Notes under the pieces: model-generated
What the model was told of the DNA's origin: nothing
What the model saw: only the letters and a program-made list of their open reading frames with translations
Database searches by the model: none
Part shown: piece after piece, positions 36,622-47,500 of the stretch
How the letters are laid out: each line of letters begins with the position of its first letter
How positions within the stretch are numbered: the stretch's first letter is position 1
Assembly (NCBI GenBank): GCA_963772225.1
Contig: CAVYWD010000002.1
Coordinates: 744,001-808,000, forward strand
DNA from: CAVYWD01 sp963772225
Lineage (GTDB): Bacteria; Myxococcota; Myxococcia; Myxococcales; UBA5297
Direction: 5' to 3'
DNA length: 64,000 bases
Program-made: the position numbers and the translations under genes

Positions 36622-39411
36622 ATGGTTCAAATGCACCAAGGCCGGCGCTTTGTGCTGGCCGCCGTGGCATTGTCCAGCCTGGCCAGCGCGCCCGGAGTCG
36701 CCAAGGCTCATCCCGGTGAGGAGAGCGCTCGCCCCGGCGAGTCCTTCACCGTCGCGGTCATCCCCGACACGCAGAACTACGTCGACGACACCAAACCCCA
36801 GCCCGACAGCCTCGAGACCTTTTTGCAGGAGACGCAGTACCTCGCGAAACACAAGCGCGACCTGAACCTCGCGTTCGTCACCCATGTCGGCGACGTCGTC
36901 CAGCATGGCGATGGGACGAATGGCGCGCCGGGCGACGCCACCTACGGCGCCGGCCGCGAGTGGACCCGCGCCGAGCAGGCCATGGACTTCCTGGCCGCCT
37001 CGGGAGTCCCCTTCGGCATGACCCCCGGAAACCACGATTACGACAATTACAGCTACACGGTGGGCTATCAGCCGTTGACGAGCGCCGTGTGGACGACCCA
37101 CTTCGGCTCGCGCTCCTCGTACTTCAAAGGCAAGCATTGGTACGGCGGCGCCTCGGACCACCTGTCTTACGACCCCGGCCTCTCCAGCTTTCAAACGTTC
37201 TTCGCCGGCGGGCGGAGGTTCTTGCACATCTCCCTGCAGATGGAGGCGAGCGACGAGGCTTTGGCTTGGGCCCAGGCGGTCATCGACTCGCACAAGGGCT
37301 ACCCCACCCTCATCACCACCCACGAGTACCTCAACCCGCCCGCCGACAGCGACGCCAACCTCCCCCTCGCCCAGGCCGCGGTTCGAATTCCGGCGAGCCC
37401 TCGGTACCTGGAAGGCTCCCCCGGCGGCTGGAACGACGCCCAAGGCGTATGGCAGAAGCTCGTCGCCAAGAATGACCAGGTCTTCATGGTCATCTGCGGC
37501 CACGCCTGGGGCGCCACGGTCAATCACGTCTCCAAGTCGGAGAACCTGCGCATCGACCTGAACCAGGCCGGCCACCCCGTCTATCAGGTCCTGAGCGACT
37601 ACCAGGGCAACACCGCGGCGAGCACGGGCGGCGACGGCTGGCTGCGCCTCATGGAGTTCGACCTGCCCAGCGGCACCATTCATTTCCGCTCCTATTCCCC
37701 GACGCTGGAAAAGTACGCCGGCCAGAATGGCGAGGCGACCTTCAACGAGCCGCCGGAATTCTCCGACTTCGTCCTGCCCGTTCCGCCGCAGGTGCTCGCC
37801 GATTCCAAGCCGTGGAGCTTCGGCATCATCTCCGACACGCAGTGGACCGAGGTTGACGACGGCCGCAACCCCGGCACTTCCGCCGTCGACATCATCAATC
37901 AGGTGAACCAGCGGTTCATCGAGCACGGCGTCGACCTCGTGGTGGCGGTGGGCGACCTCACCGACAAGGCGAGCTCGGCGAACATGGACATCCGCGCCGT
38001 CTATGCCCAGGCGCTCTACAACGCGGGCATCGGCTTCTTCCCGCTGCGCGGCAACCACGATTCGACCGACGCCGACGAGTTCGTCCGCGTCTTCCCGCAG
38101 ACCCGCACCGGCTGGAACAACGCCACCCCGACGGACGCCCTCTCGGTCGCCAACGTCGATTCCGCCCGCGTACCGCCCGCCGCCGTCAAAGGCGCCCCGT
38201 TCGCCTTGGGGGCCGACTTCAGCAGCCCGGCCGCCATGCCCGGCAAGACCTATTCGTTCGATTACAAGAACGCCCGCTTCGTCTTGCTCGATCAATTCGA
38301 CGGGGCCACGAGCACCCTCCAGCCGCAGCAGGGGTGGATCTCCCAGGCGCTCTCGAGCCGCGAGGTCGGGACGCACGCCTTCGTCTTCGGGCACAAGGGG
38401 CTCATCACCGAGAACCACGTCGACAACCTGTTCGGCGCGTCTCCCGCGGTCGACCCCGCCGGCACCGACGCCTTCATCAAGAGCCTCTTCGCCAACGGGG
38501 CCCGGTATTACATCGGCGGCCACGACCACATGCATGACCGGACGCAGGTGTGGACCACGGACGCCCGCACGGCCGCCGTGACCGAGCTCGTCTGCGCCTC
38601 GGACAGCAGCAAGTTCTACCTCCCCGCCAAGCCCTCCAACGACGTAACTTATGACCTCCCCGCCTTCGGCCACACGCGGCAGACGGCTTTGTCCCAGGAG
38701 CTCAACACCGTCGGCTATTACGTCGTCACCGTCGACGGGCCGCGCGCCACGGTCCACTTCTATTCGGCGGCCGTGAGCACCACGGCGGGCTCGGGCGAGA
38801 ACGTCATCGCGACGACCCCGAAGCTGAGCTTCACCCTGCGCGAGACCTTCGGCTACAGCCTCAACGGCAAGGAGTTCGTGGTGGCGCCCGGCCATTCCTA
38901 CACCTCCGTCCAGGACGTTCACGGAAGCACCCACGCGCGCATCCTCGAGGGCGTGAACGGGAGCGCCGGCAAGGACGGCAGCGGCCGGCCCTTCAGCCAC
39001 GCCGTCGACACCGGCTGGACCGCGCGCGAGTGCGGCGCCTCCAGCGACACGCTCCACCTCTGGGGCATGGCCACCGAGCTCGGGAGCGACGAGACCGACG
39101 TGGTCGCCGTCTCGCTCAGCTACGACGACCGCGGCGCCGAGCGCGAGGCCGCCGAGGGCCGCTTCGGCCTCCAGGCCAAGAGCGGCGAAGGCCGCTGGGT
39201 GAACGCGGTGGACCTCGACGTCGGCGGCGACAGGCGCTTCGTCCGCGGCCCGTGGCGCTCCGGCTATCGCCTGGGCACCTACGGCGTGGACGAGCGCGCC
39301 AAGACCGCCTGGGCGGTGGTGAATCACGCCGGCGAGTTCCGCGTCGGCGCGTTCCACCCGGGCGAGCGCGACGAGGGCTGCGACCTCCGCGCGCGGGGCG
39401 ACCGGCGGTAG
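36622..39411 (+). CDS. Secreted protein with two tandem metallophosphoesterase domains
   Basis: 929 aa, ATG after GGAGGT, with signal peptide ending in GVAKAHP. The first calcineurin-like domain (~40-345) has IPDTQNY, VGDVVQHG, GNHDYDN and ICGHAWG. The second (~395-690) has ISDTQWT, VGDLTDKA, RGNHDST, FGHKG and IGGHDHMHD. Both keep the DxH-like/GD/GNHD/GHxH metal ligands, though the first position reads DTQ rather than DxH. A C-terminal beta-rich module (~760-929) may bind the cell surface. Likely an exported phosphodiesterase or phosphomonoesterase; the substrate is unknown. A strong terminator follows. Confidence 0.85.
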   Translation: MVQMHQGRRFVLAAVALSSLASAPGVAKAHPGEESARPGESFTVAVIPDTQNYVDDTKPQPDSLETFLQETQYLAKHKRDLNLAFVTHVGDVVQHGDGTNGAPGDATYGAGREWTRAEQAMDFLAASGVPFGMTPGNHDYDNYSYTVGYQPLTSAVWTTHFGSRSSYFKGKHWYGGASDHLSYDPGLSSFQTFFAGGRRFLHISLQMEASDEALAWAQAVIDSHKGYPTLITTHEYLNPPADSDANLPLAQAAVRIPASPRYLEGSPGGWNDAQGVWQKLVAKNDQVFMVICGHAWGATVNHVSKSENLRIDLNQAGHPVYQVLSDYQGNTAASTGGDGWLRLMEFDLPSGTIHFRSYSPTLEKYAGQNGEATFNEPPEFSDFVLPVPPQVLADSKPWSFGIISDTQWTEVDDGRNPGTSAVDIINQVNQRFIEHGVDLVVAVGDLTDKASSANMDIRAVYAQALYNAGIGFFPLRGNHDSTDADEFVRVFPQTRTGWNNATPTDALSVANVDSARVPPAAVKGAPFALGADFSSPAAMPGKTYSFDYKNARFVLLDQFDGATSTLQPQQGWISQALSSREVGTHAFVFGHKGLITENHVDNLFGASPAVDPAGTDAFIKSLFANGARYYIGGHDHMHDRTQVWTTDARTAAVTELVCASDSSKFYLPAKPSNDVTYDLPAFGHTRQTALSQELNTVGYYVVTVDGPRATVHFYSAAVSTTAGSGENVIATTPKLSFTLRETFGYSLNGKEFVVAPGHSYTSVQDVHGSTHARILEGVNGSAGKDGSGRPFSHAVDTGWTARECGASSDTLHLWGMATELGSDETDVVAVSLSYDDRGAEREAAEGRFGLQAKSGEGRWVNAVDLDVGGDRRFVRGPWRSGYRLGTYGVDERAKTAWAVVNHAGEFRVGAFHPGERDEGCDLRARGDRR

Positions 39412-39446
39412 CCAAGGGTCCCCTGACGCCAAGGTGATCTCTGAAG

Positions 39447-39477
39447 GGAGCCCGCCGCGGTCGGCGGGCTCCTTTTT
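39447..39477 (+). terminator. Rho-independent terminator of the metallophosphoesterase gene
   Basis: Perfect 11-bp stem GGAGCCCGCCG / CGGCGGGCTCC with a CGGT tetraloop, followed by TTTTT. Confidence 0.92.
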
Positions 39478-39660
39478 GTTCGGGCTCGGGAGCCGCGAGG
39501 CGGCCGGCGACCTTCTGGCTTCACGCGGTCATCGCGCCGGCGGCGCTCAAGAGCTCCTCCCGCGCGGTGAAGAGGACTCGATTCCGGCCGCCGTTCTTGG
39601 CGCCTCGAGCATCCGCACGGTCCATGACCCGCTTCCCGGCCATCGGGCATCCTGCATGAC

Positions 39661-42183
39661 ATGCGATCAAGGGTTTGGGTTGAAGCCGCGCTCGCTGGGC
39701 TCGCCGCGACGTTCACAGCATGCCAAACCGGCATCGCCGGCGATAACGATGGCACGGCGGACGCGGGCGTCCCCAGGGTTTCTGACGCCGGCGGACGCGA
39801 CAGCAGCCAGCCCAGCCCGGGCGACGCAAGCGCGGGCGACGCAAGCGCGCGCGATGGCGGTGCGCGCGATGCTGGCGCGGGCGACGGCAGCGACACCGCT
39901 GGAACCGGCGCCGACGCTGCCGGCTTCGCGATTTCGGTCACACCCACACCCGTCGGCGGCGCGTCCAAGGTGACCGACGGCGCGGCTACAGGCGGCTACT
40001 CGATCGGTCTGGCCAACGCGGGTCAAGGCGCTGAGGCGACGGGGCTGCCGGCCTGCGGCAAAGTGGCGATTCACTATGCTTCGGTGTCCGTGGGCACGAT
40101 CAGCGTCGCGGTCAATGACCAGACAGCGCGCAAGGTCAACGTCCATTCCTCGGGTGCGCTCACCGGCTCATTTCTGAATGCCATCATCGATGTCGCAATT
40201 CCCGCCAATGCCAAGCTGACGATCAGTCGGGCCACCAACGATGTTGCGGTGAACATCGACCAGATCATCGTTGGCGACGGCAACCTGGGATTACCACCCG
40301 ACATCTGGAATCTCGCTCCCTTCCAGCCGGCGACGGGCCCCTACCAAGCCGACTGGAAGGCGCTCGGTCTTGCCTATTCCGCGCCCGAATGGTGGCGTGA
40401 CGCCAAGCTGGGCGCGTGGGCCCACTGGGACCCTCAATCCATGCCCGAGCAGGGCGACTGGTACGCCTATCACATTTACCAACAGGGTTCGGCCCAGTAC
40501 ACCTACCACGTCAATCACTTCGGCGATCCCTCCGTCTACGGCTACAAGGATATTTGCAAGAACTGGGCGATCGACCAATGGGATCCCAACGCACTAATGG
40601 ATCTCTACGTCCAAATGGGAGCCAAGTTCTTCATGTCGATGGGCGCGCACCATGACAACTTCGATTGCTGGGATTCGACGTACCAGCCCTGGAACTCCGT
40701 CCGGGTGGGAGTCAAGAAGGACATCGTGGGCACTTGGGAATCGATCGCGCGCCAAAAGGGTCTGCGCTTTGGCATTGGTTTTCACAACACCCCGGCTCGA
40801 ACTTGGGGTCAGTGGATGCCGATACGCTACACCAGCGACTCGAAAGGCCCCTACGACGCGTTGCAAACCATTCTGGACGGAAAGGGCAAGTGGTGGGAGG
40901 GGATGGATCCCGTCGACCTTTATGGCTACAAGCACGACTCCAGCGACCCGTCAGCGGCCTCGCCTTATGCGACTCAATTCATGTACCGCGTCGATGAAGC
41001 CATCGGCAAGTATCATCCCGACGTGGTGTACTTCGACGATCATGCGGGCGATTCTCAAGTGGACCTCGGCGTCCACATGGGATTTGCGGCCAACGCCCCG
41101 ACGATCTTGGCGAATTATTACAACAAGTCCATGAGCTGGAATCAGGGGAAGATGGACGTCGTCATGAACATGAAGGGCGTGGGTGGGCAATACGATAGCT
41201 TCCAAAACAACGAAGCCCTGATCCCATACGCCCAGCGCGCTCTGGTCGCGAGCACCGAGGCGATAACCTTATCGGACATCAACGCCTATCCATTTCAGAC
41301 AGAGCTCGACATCCAGGGCGGCAATTGGCATTACATGACCGGGGCCGGATACACAAGCGCCTCCAGCTTGGTCACGACCTTGATGCAGAACGTTTCCAGA
41401 AACGGGAGCCTGCTCCTCAACCTCACCCAGCACGGCCGAGGGAATCTCGATCCTCAGTGCACCCAAATCGCCCAGGACATTGGCGCGTGGCTAAAAGTCA
41501 ACGGCGAAGCCGTGTACGCATCACGCCCGTTCGAGACTTCCGGGGACAATACGGTGGCCTATACGCGCAACGACGGCAGCGTCTATGCGACGCTCCTCAA
41601 TTGGAACGGCGGCGCGGTGACGCTCAAAGCTCTCGGCTCGGGCGGAGCGACCTTGGGCAAGGTGTCCAAAGTCGAGCTGCTCGGCTCCACCGTGGCGATG
41701 ACGTTCACTCAATCCAGCCAAGGGCTGACAGTGACGCCCGGCGGATCGGTGCCGGCGCTGTCGGGAATCTCGGATCAGCAAGTGGCGTCCAAGATCCGCG
41801 TTCTGCGCATCACCCACGACAAGGGTTGGGTCAATGACGACGACCCAGGGGCGACGGCTCCCGGGTGGCTGCGCAAGTGCAACCTGGCCACCGGTGATTA
41901 CAACAACGACCTCACCACCAGCACCACGGCCGGCGACACCTGGACGTATACATTTACCGGCACCGGTGTCTCGGTCTACGCCCCGAAAGAATCAGGGGAT
42001 GGGAAGATCGACATACAAATTGACGGGCAAACCCAGGCGACAGCGGACTTGTCCACCTCGGGCGCACGCCAAGCCCAGCAGCAGGTGGGGCACGTGACCG
42101 GCCTGACTTCCGGCAAACACACCCTCAGCATCGTCAATCGTGGCCCTGGGCCGGTGGCCGTCGATGCCATCGTCGTCGAGTGA
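39661..42183 (+). CDS. GH29-like (alpha-L-fucosidase family) lipoprotein with C-terminal carbohydrate-binding-like domain
   Basis: 840 aa. The lipoprotein signal ends AATFTAC (Cys21), followed by an Asp/Ala/Gly-rich linker (~30-85) of the sort common in myxobacterial surface lipoproteins. A beta-sandwich module (~90-200) precedes the GH29 barrel: EWWRDAKLGAWAHWDPQSMP, AHHDNFDCWDS near 330, and VVYFDDHAG near 460, where an Asp is the likely nucleophile. A C-terminal region with beta-sandwich character ends in VDAIVVE. Probably releases fucose-type sugars from external glycans; substrate assignment is by family only. A-T content is somewhat higher than in its neighbours. Confidence 0.82.
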   Translation: MRSRVWVEAALAGLAATFTACQTGIAGDNDGTADAGVPRVSDAGGRDSSQPSPGDASAGDASARDGGARDAGAGDGSDTAGTGADAAGFAISVTPTPVGGASKVTDGAATGGYSIGLANAGQGAEATGLPACGKVAIHYASVSVGTISVAVNDQTARKVNVHSSGALTGSFLNAIIDVAIPANAKLTISRATNDVAVNIDQIIVGDGNLGLPPDIWNLAPFQPATGPYQADWKALGLAYSAPEWWRDAKLGAWAHWDPQSMPEQGDWYAYHIYQQGSAQYTYHVNHFGDPSVYGYKDICKNWAIDQWDPNALMDLYVQMGAKFFMSMGAHHDNFDCWDSTYQPWNSVRVGVKKDIVGTWESIARQKGLRFGIGFHNTPARTWGQWMPIRYTSDSKGPYDALQTILDGKGKWWEGMDPVDLYGYKHDSSDPSAASPYATQFMYRVDEAIGKYHPDVVYFDDHAGDSQVDLGVHMGFAANAPTILANYYNKSMSWNQGKMDVVMNMKGVGGQYDSFQNNEALIPYAQRALVASTEAITLSDINAYPFQTELDIQGGNWHYMTGAGYTSASSLVTTLMQNVSRNGSLLLNLTQHGRGNLDPQCTQIAQDIGAWLKVNGEAVYASRPFETSGDNTVAYTRNDGSVYATLLNWNGGAVTLKALGSGGATLGKVSKVELLGSTVAMTFTQSSQGLTVTPGGSVPALSGISDQQVASKIRVLRITHDKGWVNDDDPGATAPGWLRKCNLATGDYNNDLTTSTTAGDTWTYTFTGTGVSVYAPKESGDGKIDIQIDGQTQATADLSTSGARQAQQQVGHVTGLTSGKHTLSIVNRGPGPVAVDAIVVE

Positions 42184-42527
42184 GCGCGCGTTGATTTGAG
42201 ACCCTTTTGGCGCCTTCGCGGCGAGCGCCGGCATCCGAGCTCGAGCTCGGCTTCCGCCCTTGCGCTGAGGCCGCGCCTCCCGCGTCCGAGCGAGCTCGCC
42301 GCCTGGATTTGGCTTCTTTGCTCCGGGCCGCTCATTTGCCCCTCTCTGAAGCGGCCCCGTCTATGCGAGCCTTCGAAGGCGGCGCGACCCAAGGGTCGCT
42401 CGCCCGATCAGCGGCGCGCCCTGCTGCGCCGCAACCGAGATGCAAAGAATGAGGTCCGGGAGGGACCCGGGGAGGTGGCCGAGCAGCGAGGCGGCCATCC
42501 CGGTGCCCAGGTCAGGCCTACACCATC
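42184..42527. other. Intergenic gap, no supported gene
   Basis: 344 bp between the GH29-like gene and the TPP enzyme gene. A short palindrome CCGAGCTCGAGCTCGG lies near 42236-42251. Otherwise no promoter, RNA or terminator can be supported. Confidence 0.5.
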
Positions 42528-44309
42528 ATGAAATCAGCCGACCACATGGTCTCGAGGCTCGTGGAGTGGGGCGTCCGGCGCATCTACGGCTACCCCGGCG
42601 ACGGCATCAACGGCCTCTTGGGCGCGCTGGATCGCGCCTCGGACAAGCTGGATTTCGTCCAGGTCCGCCACGAGGAGCTGGCCGCCTTCATGGCTTGCGC
42701 GCACACCAAGTTCACCGGCGAGGTCGGCGTCTGCATGGCGACCTCGGGCCCGGGCGCCGTCCACCTGCTCAATGGCCTCTACGACGCCAAGATGGACCAC
42801 GTCCCCGTCGTGGCCATCGTCGGCCAGGCAGCCACCTCCGCGCTCGGCGGCGATTATCAGCAGGAGGTCGACCTCGTCTCGCTCTTCAAAGACGTTGCCC
42901 ACGAATACGTGCACATGGCGGTGAGCCCGGTCCAGGTGCGCCACCTGGTCGACCGCGCCTTCCGCAGCGCCCTCGCCACCCGCAGCGTCTCCTGCATCAT
43001 TTTCCCCAAGGACGTCCAGGAATACGAGGCGGTGCAGGAGTCGCCCCACAAGCACAACACCATCCACTCCGGCAAAGGCTATTCGCAACCCATCACCATT
43101 CCGGTGGAGGACGACCTGCGCAAGGCCGGGGAGGTCCTCAACGCCGGGAAGCGGGTGGCGATGCTGGTCGGAGCGGGGGCGAAGGGCGCGGGCAACGAAG
43201 TCGGCCAGGTGGCCGAGCTGCTCGGCGCCGGCGTGGCCAAGGCGCTGCTCGGCAAGGACGTCATGCCCGACACCCTCCCCTACGTCACCGGCGCCATCGG
43301 CCTCTTGGGCACCAAACCGAGCTGGGACCTGATGGAGAATTGCGACACGCTCTTCATGGTCGGCTCGAGCTTTCCCTATTCGGAATTCTTGCCGAAGGAG
43401 GGGCAGGCCCGAGGCGTTCAGGTCGACATCGACGGGAGGATGCTCTCCATTCGCTACCCGATGGAAGTGAACCTCATCGGAGACAGCCGAGCCACATTGC
43501 GAGCGCTGCTCCCATTCCTGCACCGCAAATCGGACCGGTCATGGCAAGACCGGGTCGAGACCGGGATGCGCGACTGGTGGAAGACGCTGGAGGGCCGCGC
43601 CCAGGAGCCGGCCCGGCCCATCAACCCACAATACGTCTATTGGGAGCTCTCCCCGCGCCTTCCGGACGGCGTGATCCTGGCGGCGGACTCGGGCTCGTCG
43701 GCCAACTGGTTCGCGCGCGACCTGAAGATCCGCGAAGGCATGATGGCCTCGCTCTCCGGCGGGCTCGCGACCATGGGGCCGGCCGTGCCCTACGCCATCG
43801 CCGCGAAGTTCGCCCATCCCGACCGCCCGGTCATCGCCTTGGCCGGGGACGGCGCCATGCAGATGAATGGCCTGAACGGCCTCATCACCATCGGGAAATA
43901 CTGGCGGCGATGGAAGAACCCGAAGCTCATGGTCCTGATCCTCAACAACCGCGACCTGAACCAGGTGACGTGGGAGCAAAGGGTGGAATCCGGCGACCGC
44001 AAGTTTCCGCGCTCGCAAGACCTGCCCGACTTCCCCTTCGCCCGCTATGCCACCGCGCTGGACCTGCGCGGGATCCGCGTGGAGACGAAAGAGCAGGTGC
44101 CGAAGGCGCTGGACGAGGCCTTGGCCTCCGACCGGCCGGTCGTGCTGGAGGCGATGGTCGACCCCGAGGTCCCGCCGCTTCCGCCGCACATCACGGTCGA
44201 GCAGGCCAAGCACTTCGTGGAGGCCATCGCGCGCTTCGACACCGAAACCCCGCATATGGTTCGCCAAAGCTGGCGCGATTGGTTTGGCGGCAAGCGGGGG
44301 GCGCCCTAG
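42528..44309 (+). CDS. Thiamine pyrophosphate-dependent enzyme, pyruvate oxidase-like
   Basis: 593 aa with the three-domain fold of acetolactate synthase/pyruvate oxidase. The PYR domain has the catalytic Glu in VRHEELAAFMA (~48). The middle FAD/ADP-type domain has MLVGAGAKGAGNE. The PP domain has the TPP motif GDGAMQMNGLN through ILNNRDLN at about residues 440-478. The overall sequence resembles PoxB-like pyruvate:quinone oxidoreductases and related 'thiamine pyrophosphate-requiring' enzymes; the membrane-binding tail of PoxB is not evident. It lies 207 bp ahead of an FAD/Fe-S lactate dehydrogenase-type gene, which fits a lactate-pyruvate-acetate route. Confidence 0.85.
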   Translation: MKSADHMVSRLVEWGVRRIYGYPGDGINGLLGALDRASDKLDFVQVRHEELAAFMACAHTKFTGEVGVCMATSGPGAVHLLNGLYDAKMDHVPVVAIVGQAATSALGGDYQQEVDLVSLFKDVAHEYVHMAVSPVQVRHLVDRAFRSALATRSVSCIIFPKDVQEYEAVQESPHKHNTIHSGKGYSQPITIPVEDDLRKAGEVLNAGKRVAMLVGAGAKGAGNEVGQVAELLGAGVAKALLGKDVMPDTLPYVTGAIGLLGTKPSWDLMENCDTLFMVGSSFPYSEFLPKEGQARGVQVDIDGRMLSIRYPMEVNLIGDSRATLRALLPFLHRKSDRSWQDRVETGMRDWWKTLEGRAQEPARPINPQYVYWELSPRLPDGVILAADSGSSANWFARDLKIREGMMASLSGGLATMGPAVPYAIAAKFAHPDRPVIALAGDGAMQMNGLNGLITIGKYWRRWKNPKLMVLILNNRDLNQVTWEQRVESGDRKFPRSQDLPDFPFARYATALDLRGIRVETKEQVPKALDEALASDRPVVLEAMVDPEVPPLPPHITVEQAKHFVEAIARFDTETPHMVRQSWRDWFGGKRGAP

Positions 44310-44516
44310 CCCTTCTCCCGCCGGAGGTCGTTTTCGGGTTCGGCGCGCAAGAAGCTCGATGGGACCGACTTGGCGGCAGCATTCGCTCTCGCCGGGCCAT
44401 GAATGGCCCGGCTGACAGCGCGTAGGAAGCCGGCAAGAGTCGGCTGAAGTGCGGGAATCCGAGAATAGGTTTCCGGCGGGCACCCGCGGCAGGATGCCCA
44501 CGCCAGGATTTCGACC

Positions 44517-47500
44517 ATGCGCCTCGTCTCCATTCGCCCTGAAAAAGCCAGGACTCGAAGGCTGCCCTCGACGCAAGGCGGGAGGTCCGCGCAGGACTTC
44601 CAGTCGCTCGCGGCCGAGCTGCGCCGGGCCCTTCGCGGCGAGGTGCGGTTCGACGACGGCAGCCGCGCGCTCTACGCCACCGACGCCTCCAACTACCGGC
44701 TCGTCCCCATCGGCGTGGTCATCCCTCGAACTTTGGAGGACGTCGAGAAGGCGGTCGCGCTCTGTCGCCAGCACGGCGCGCCGGTCCTCTCTCGCGGAGG
44801 CGGCACCAGCCTCGGCGGTCAGTGCACCAATGTGGCGGTCGTCCTCGACTGGTCGAAGTACCTGAATCGCATTCTGGAGATCGACCCGGCGCGCAAGATC
44901 GCGCGGGTGCTCCCGGGCGCCGTTCTCGACGACGTCCGCAGGACGGCCGAAAAGCGCTATCAGCTCACCGTGGGGCCCGACCCCGCCACGCACAACCACT
45001 GCACCCTGGGTGGAATGATCGGCAACAACGCCTGCGGGATGCACGCGCAGATGGCCGGGTCGATGTCCCACAACGTCGAGGCGATGGAGGTCCTCACTTA
45101 CGACGGCTTGAGAATGAAGGTGGGGCCGACCCCCGAGCAGGAGCTCGCCCTGCTGAGCCGCGAACCGGGCCGGCGCGGGCAGATCTACCGCGCGCTCCGA
45201 AACCTTCGCGACCGCTACGCTGAAGAGATCCGGCGCCGGTTCCCCAAGATCCCCCGGCGAATCTCCGGCTACAACCTGGACTCGCTGCTGCCGGAGAACG
45301 GGTTCAACCTGGCCGCCGCCCTGGTCGGCTCGGAGGGCACCTGCGTCGCCGTCCTGGAGGCCGCCGTCCGCCTCGTCCATAGCCCGCCGGCGCGAACGGT
45401 GCTGGTGGTGGGATACAACGACATCTTCGAAGCGGGCGACGACGTGCCGCGGTTCGACGCGCTGAAGCCGCTGGCTTTCGAGGGCATCGATCACCGGCTC
45501 ATCCGAAACGTTCAAAAGAAGGGGCTGCACGCCCAATACTTGAGCTTGATGCCGGAGGGCAGAGGATTTCTCTTCCTCGAGTTCGGCGGCGAGACGCTCG
45601 ACGAAGCGCGCGACCGGGCTCGCATGGGCGCAGAGCATGCCCACCGCCTGCCGGGAGTCGTGTCCGCGAAGGTCTTCGACAAGCTCGAAGACATCGTCGA
45701 CCTCTGGGAGCTGCGCGAATCCGGGTTGGGAGCGACCGCGCGAGTGCCCGGGGAGCGCGACACGTGGCCCGGCTGGGAGGACTCGGCGGTCCCGCCCGAC
45801 CAGGTGGGCTCATACCTGCGGGCGATGCGCGCCCTCTACGACAAATATGGCTACAACGCGTCGCTGTACGGCCATTTCGGCCAGGGCTGTGTACACACCC
45901 GCATCGACTTCGACCTGACGAGCGCGCGGGGCATCTCCCAGTTTCGAGCCTTCCTGGACGAGGCCTCCGACGCCTGCCTGGCGCACGGCGGCTCGCTCTC
46001 CGGCGAGCACGGCGATGGCCAGGCGCGCAGCGAGCTCTTGCCGAAGATGTTCGGCGACGCCCTGGTGCAGGCGTTTCGCGAATTCAAGGGCATCTGGGAC
46101 CCCGCCGGCAAGATGAACCCGGGCCGCATCGTCGACCCGCGGGCCATCGACGCCGATCTGCGCCTCGGGATCGACGCGCAGACCTGGCAGCCGTCCACCT
46201 ACTTTCCTTACCAGGCCGAGGACCAGGGGAGCTTCTTCCGCGCGACCCAGCGCTGCGTCGGCGTCGGCAAGTGCCGTCGCGAGGGCGGCGGGACCATGTG
46301 CCCGAGCTTCATGGTCACGCGGGAGGAGGAGCACAGCACCCGCGGCCGCGCCCACCTGCTTTTCGAGATGATGAAGGGCGAAGCGGTCCGCGGCGGCTGG
46401 CGCGATGAGGCGGTGAAGAAATCGCTGGACCTGTGCCTCTCGTGCAAGGGTTGCAAGGGCGATTGCCCGGTCAACGTGGACATGGCGACCTACAAGGCCG
46501 AGTTCCTCGCGCATTACTATCGAGGTCGCCTGCGCCCGGCCTCCGCATATGCGATGGGGCTCATCATGGTTTGGGCCCGCCTCGCCTCGCTCGCGCCCGG
46601 CCTGGTGAACTCGCTGACGCATACGAAGCCCATCGAGGGTTTGGCCAAACGCCTGGGCGGAATCGCGCCGCAGCGGACCTTCCCGCGCTTCGCGCCGGAG
46701 ACCTTCCGGAGCTGGTTTTCGCGAACCCGAGTCGCGGCGCCCAAGGCGACCGACCGGCGCGTGATGCTGTGGCCGGATACCTTCAACAATCATTTCTTCC
46801 CGGAGACGGCGCGCGCGGCGCTCGAGGTGCTGGAGAGCGGTGGATACCAGGTCGTCATCCCGCGGCGCGCCCTGTGTTGCGGACGGCCGCTGTACGACTA
46901 CGGAATGCTCCCCACGGCGAAGCGCTTCCTGCGCAAAATCTTGAGCGAGCTCGAGCCGGAGATCGAGGCCGGAACGCCCATCGTCGGCCTCGAGCCGAGC
47001 TGCGTCTCGGTCTTCCGGGACGAGCTTCCGGGCCTCTTCCCCCACGACGCCGCCGCGCGGCAGCTCTCACGGCAAGTTCTCCTCTTCGGCGAGTTCCTGC
47101 AGAAGAACGCCGACGACCTCCCCATTCCGAAGTTGAGCTTGAAGGCCTTCGTGCAGGGCCATTGCCACCACAAGTCGCTCTTTCAAATGGACGACGAGAA
47201 ATCGGTGCTGCAGCGGATGGGGCTCGACTTCGAAATCGCCGACTCCGGGTGCTGCGGCATGGCTGGCTCCTTCGGCTTCGAGAAGGGCGAGCGGTACGAG
47301 GTGGCGGTCAAGGCGGGCGAACGGGTCCTTTTGCCCCGAGTGCGCGAGGAGCCGATCACGAGCCTCATCGTGGCCGATGGCTTCAGCTGCCGCGAGCAGA
47401 TCGCGCAGGGCACGAACCGCGAGGCGCTTCACCTGGCGCAGGTGGTGCGGATGGCCCAGGAGTACGCGTCGGCGCCGCCGAAGCTCACGCGGCCCGAGGG

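Noticed and set aside
39661..42183. Recent foreign origin of the GH29-like gene from its lower GC
   Set aside because: The shift is modest and there are no mobile-element ends; long, substrate-rich secreted proteins often deviate.
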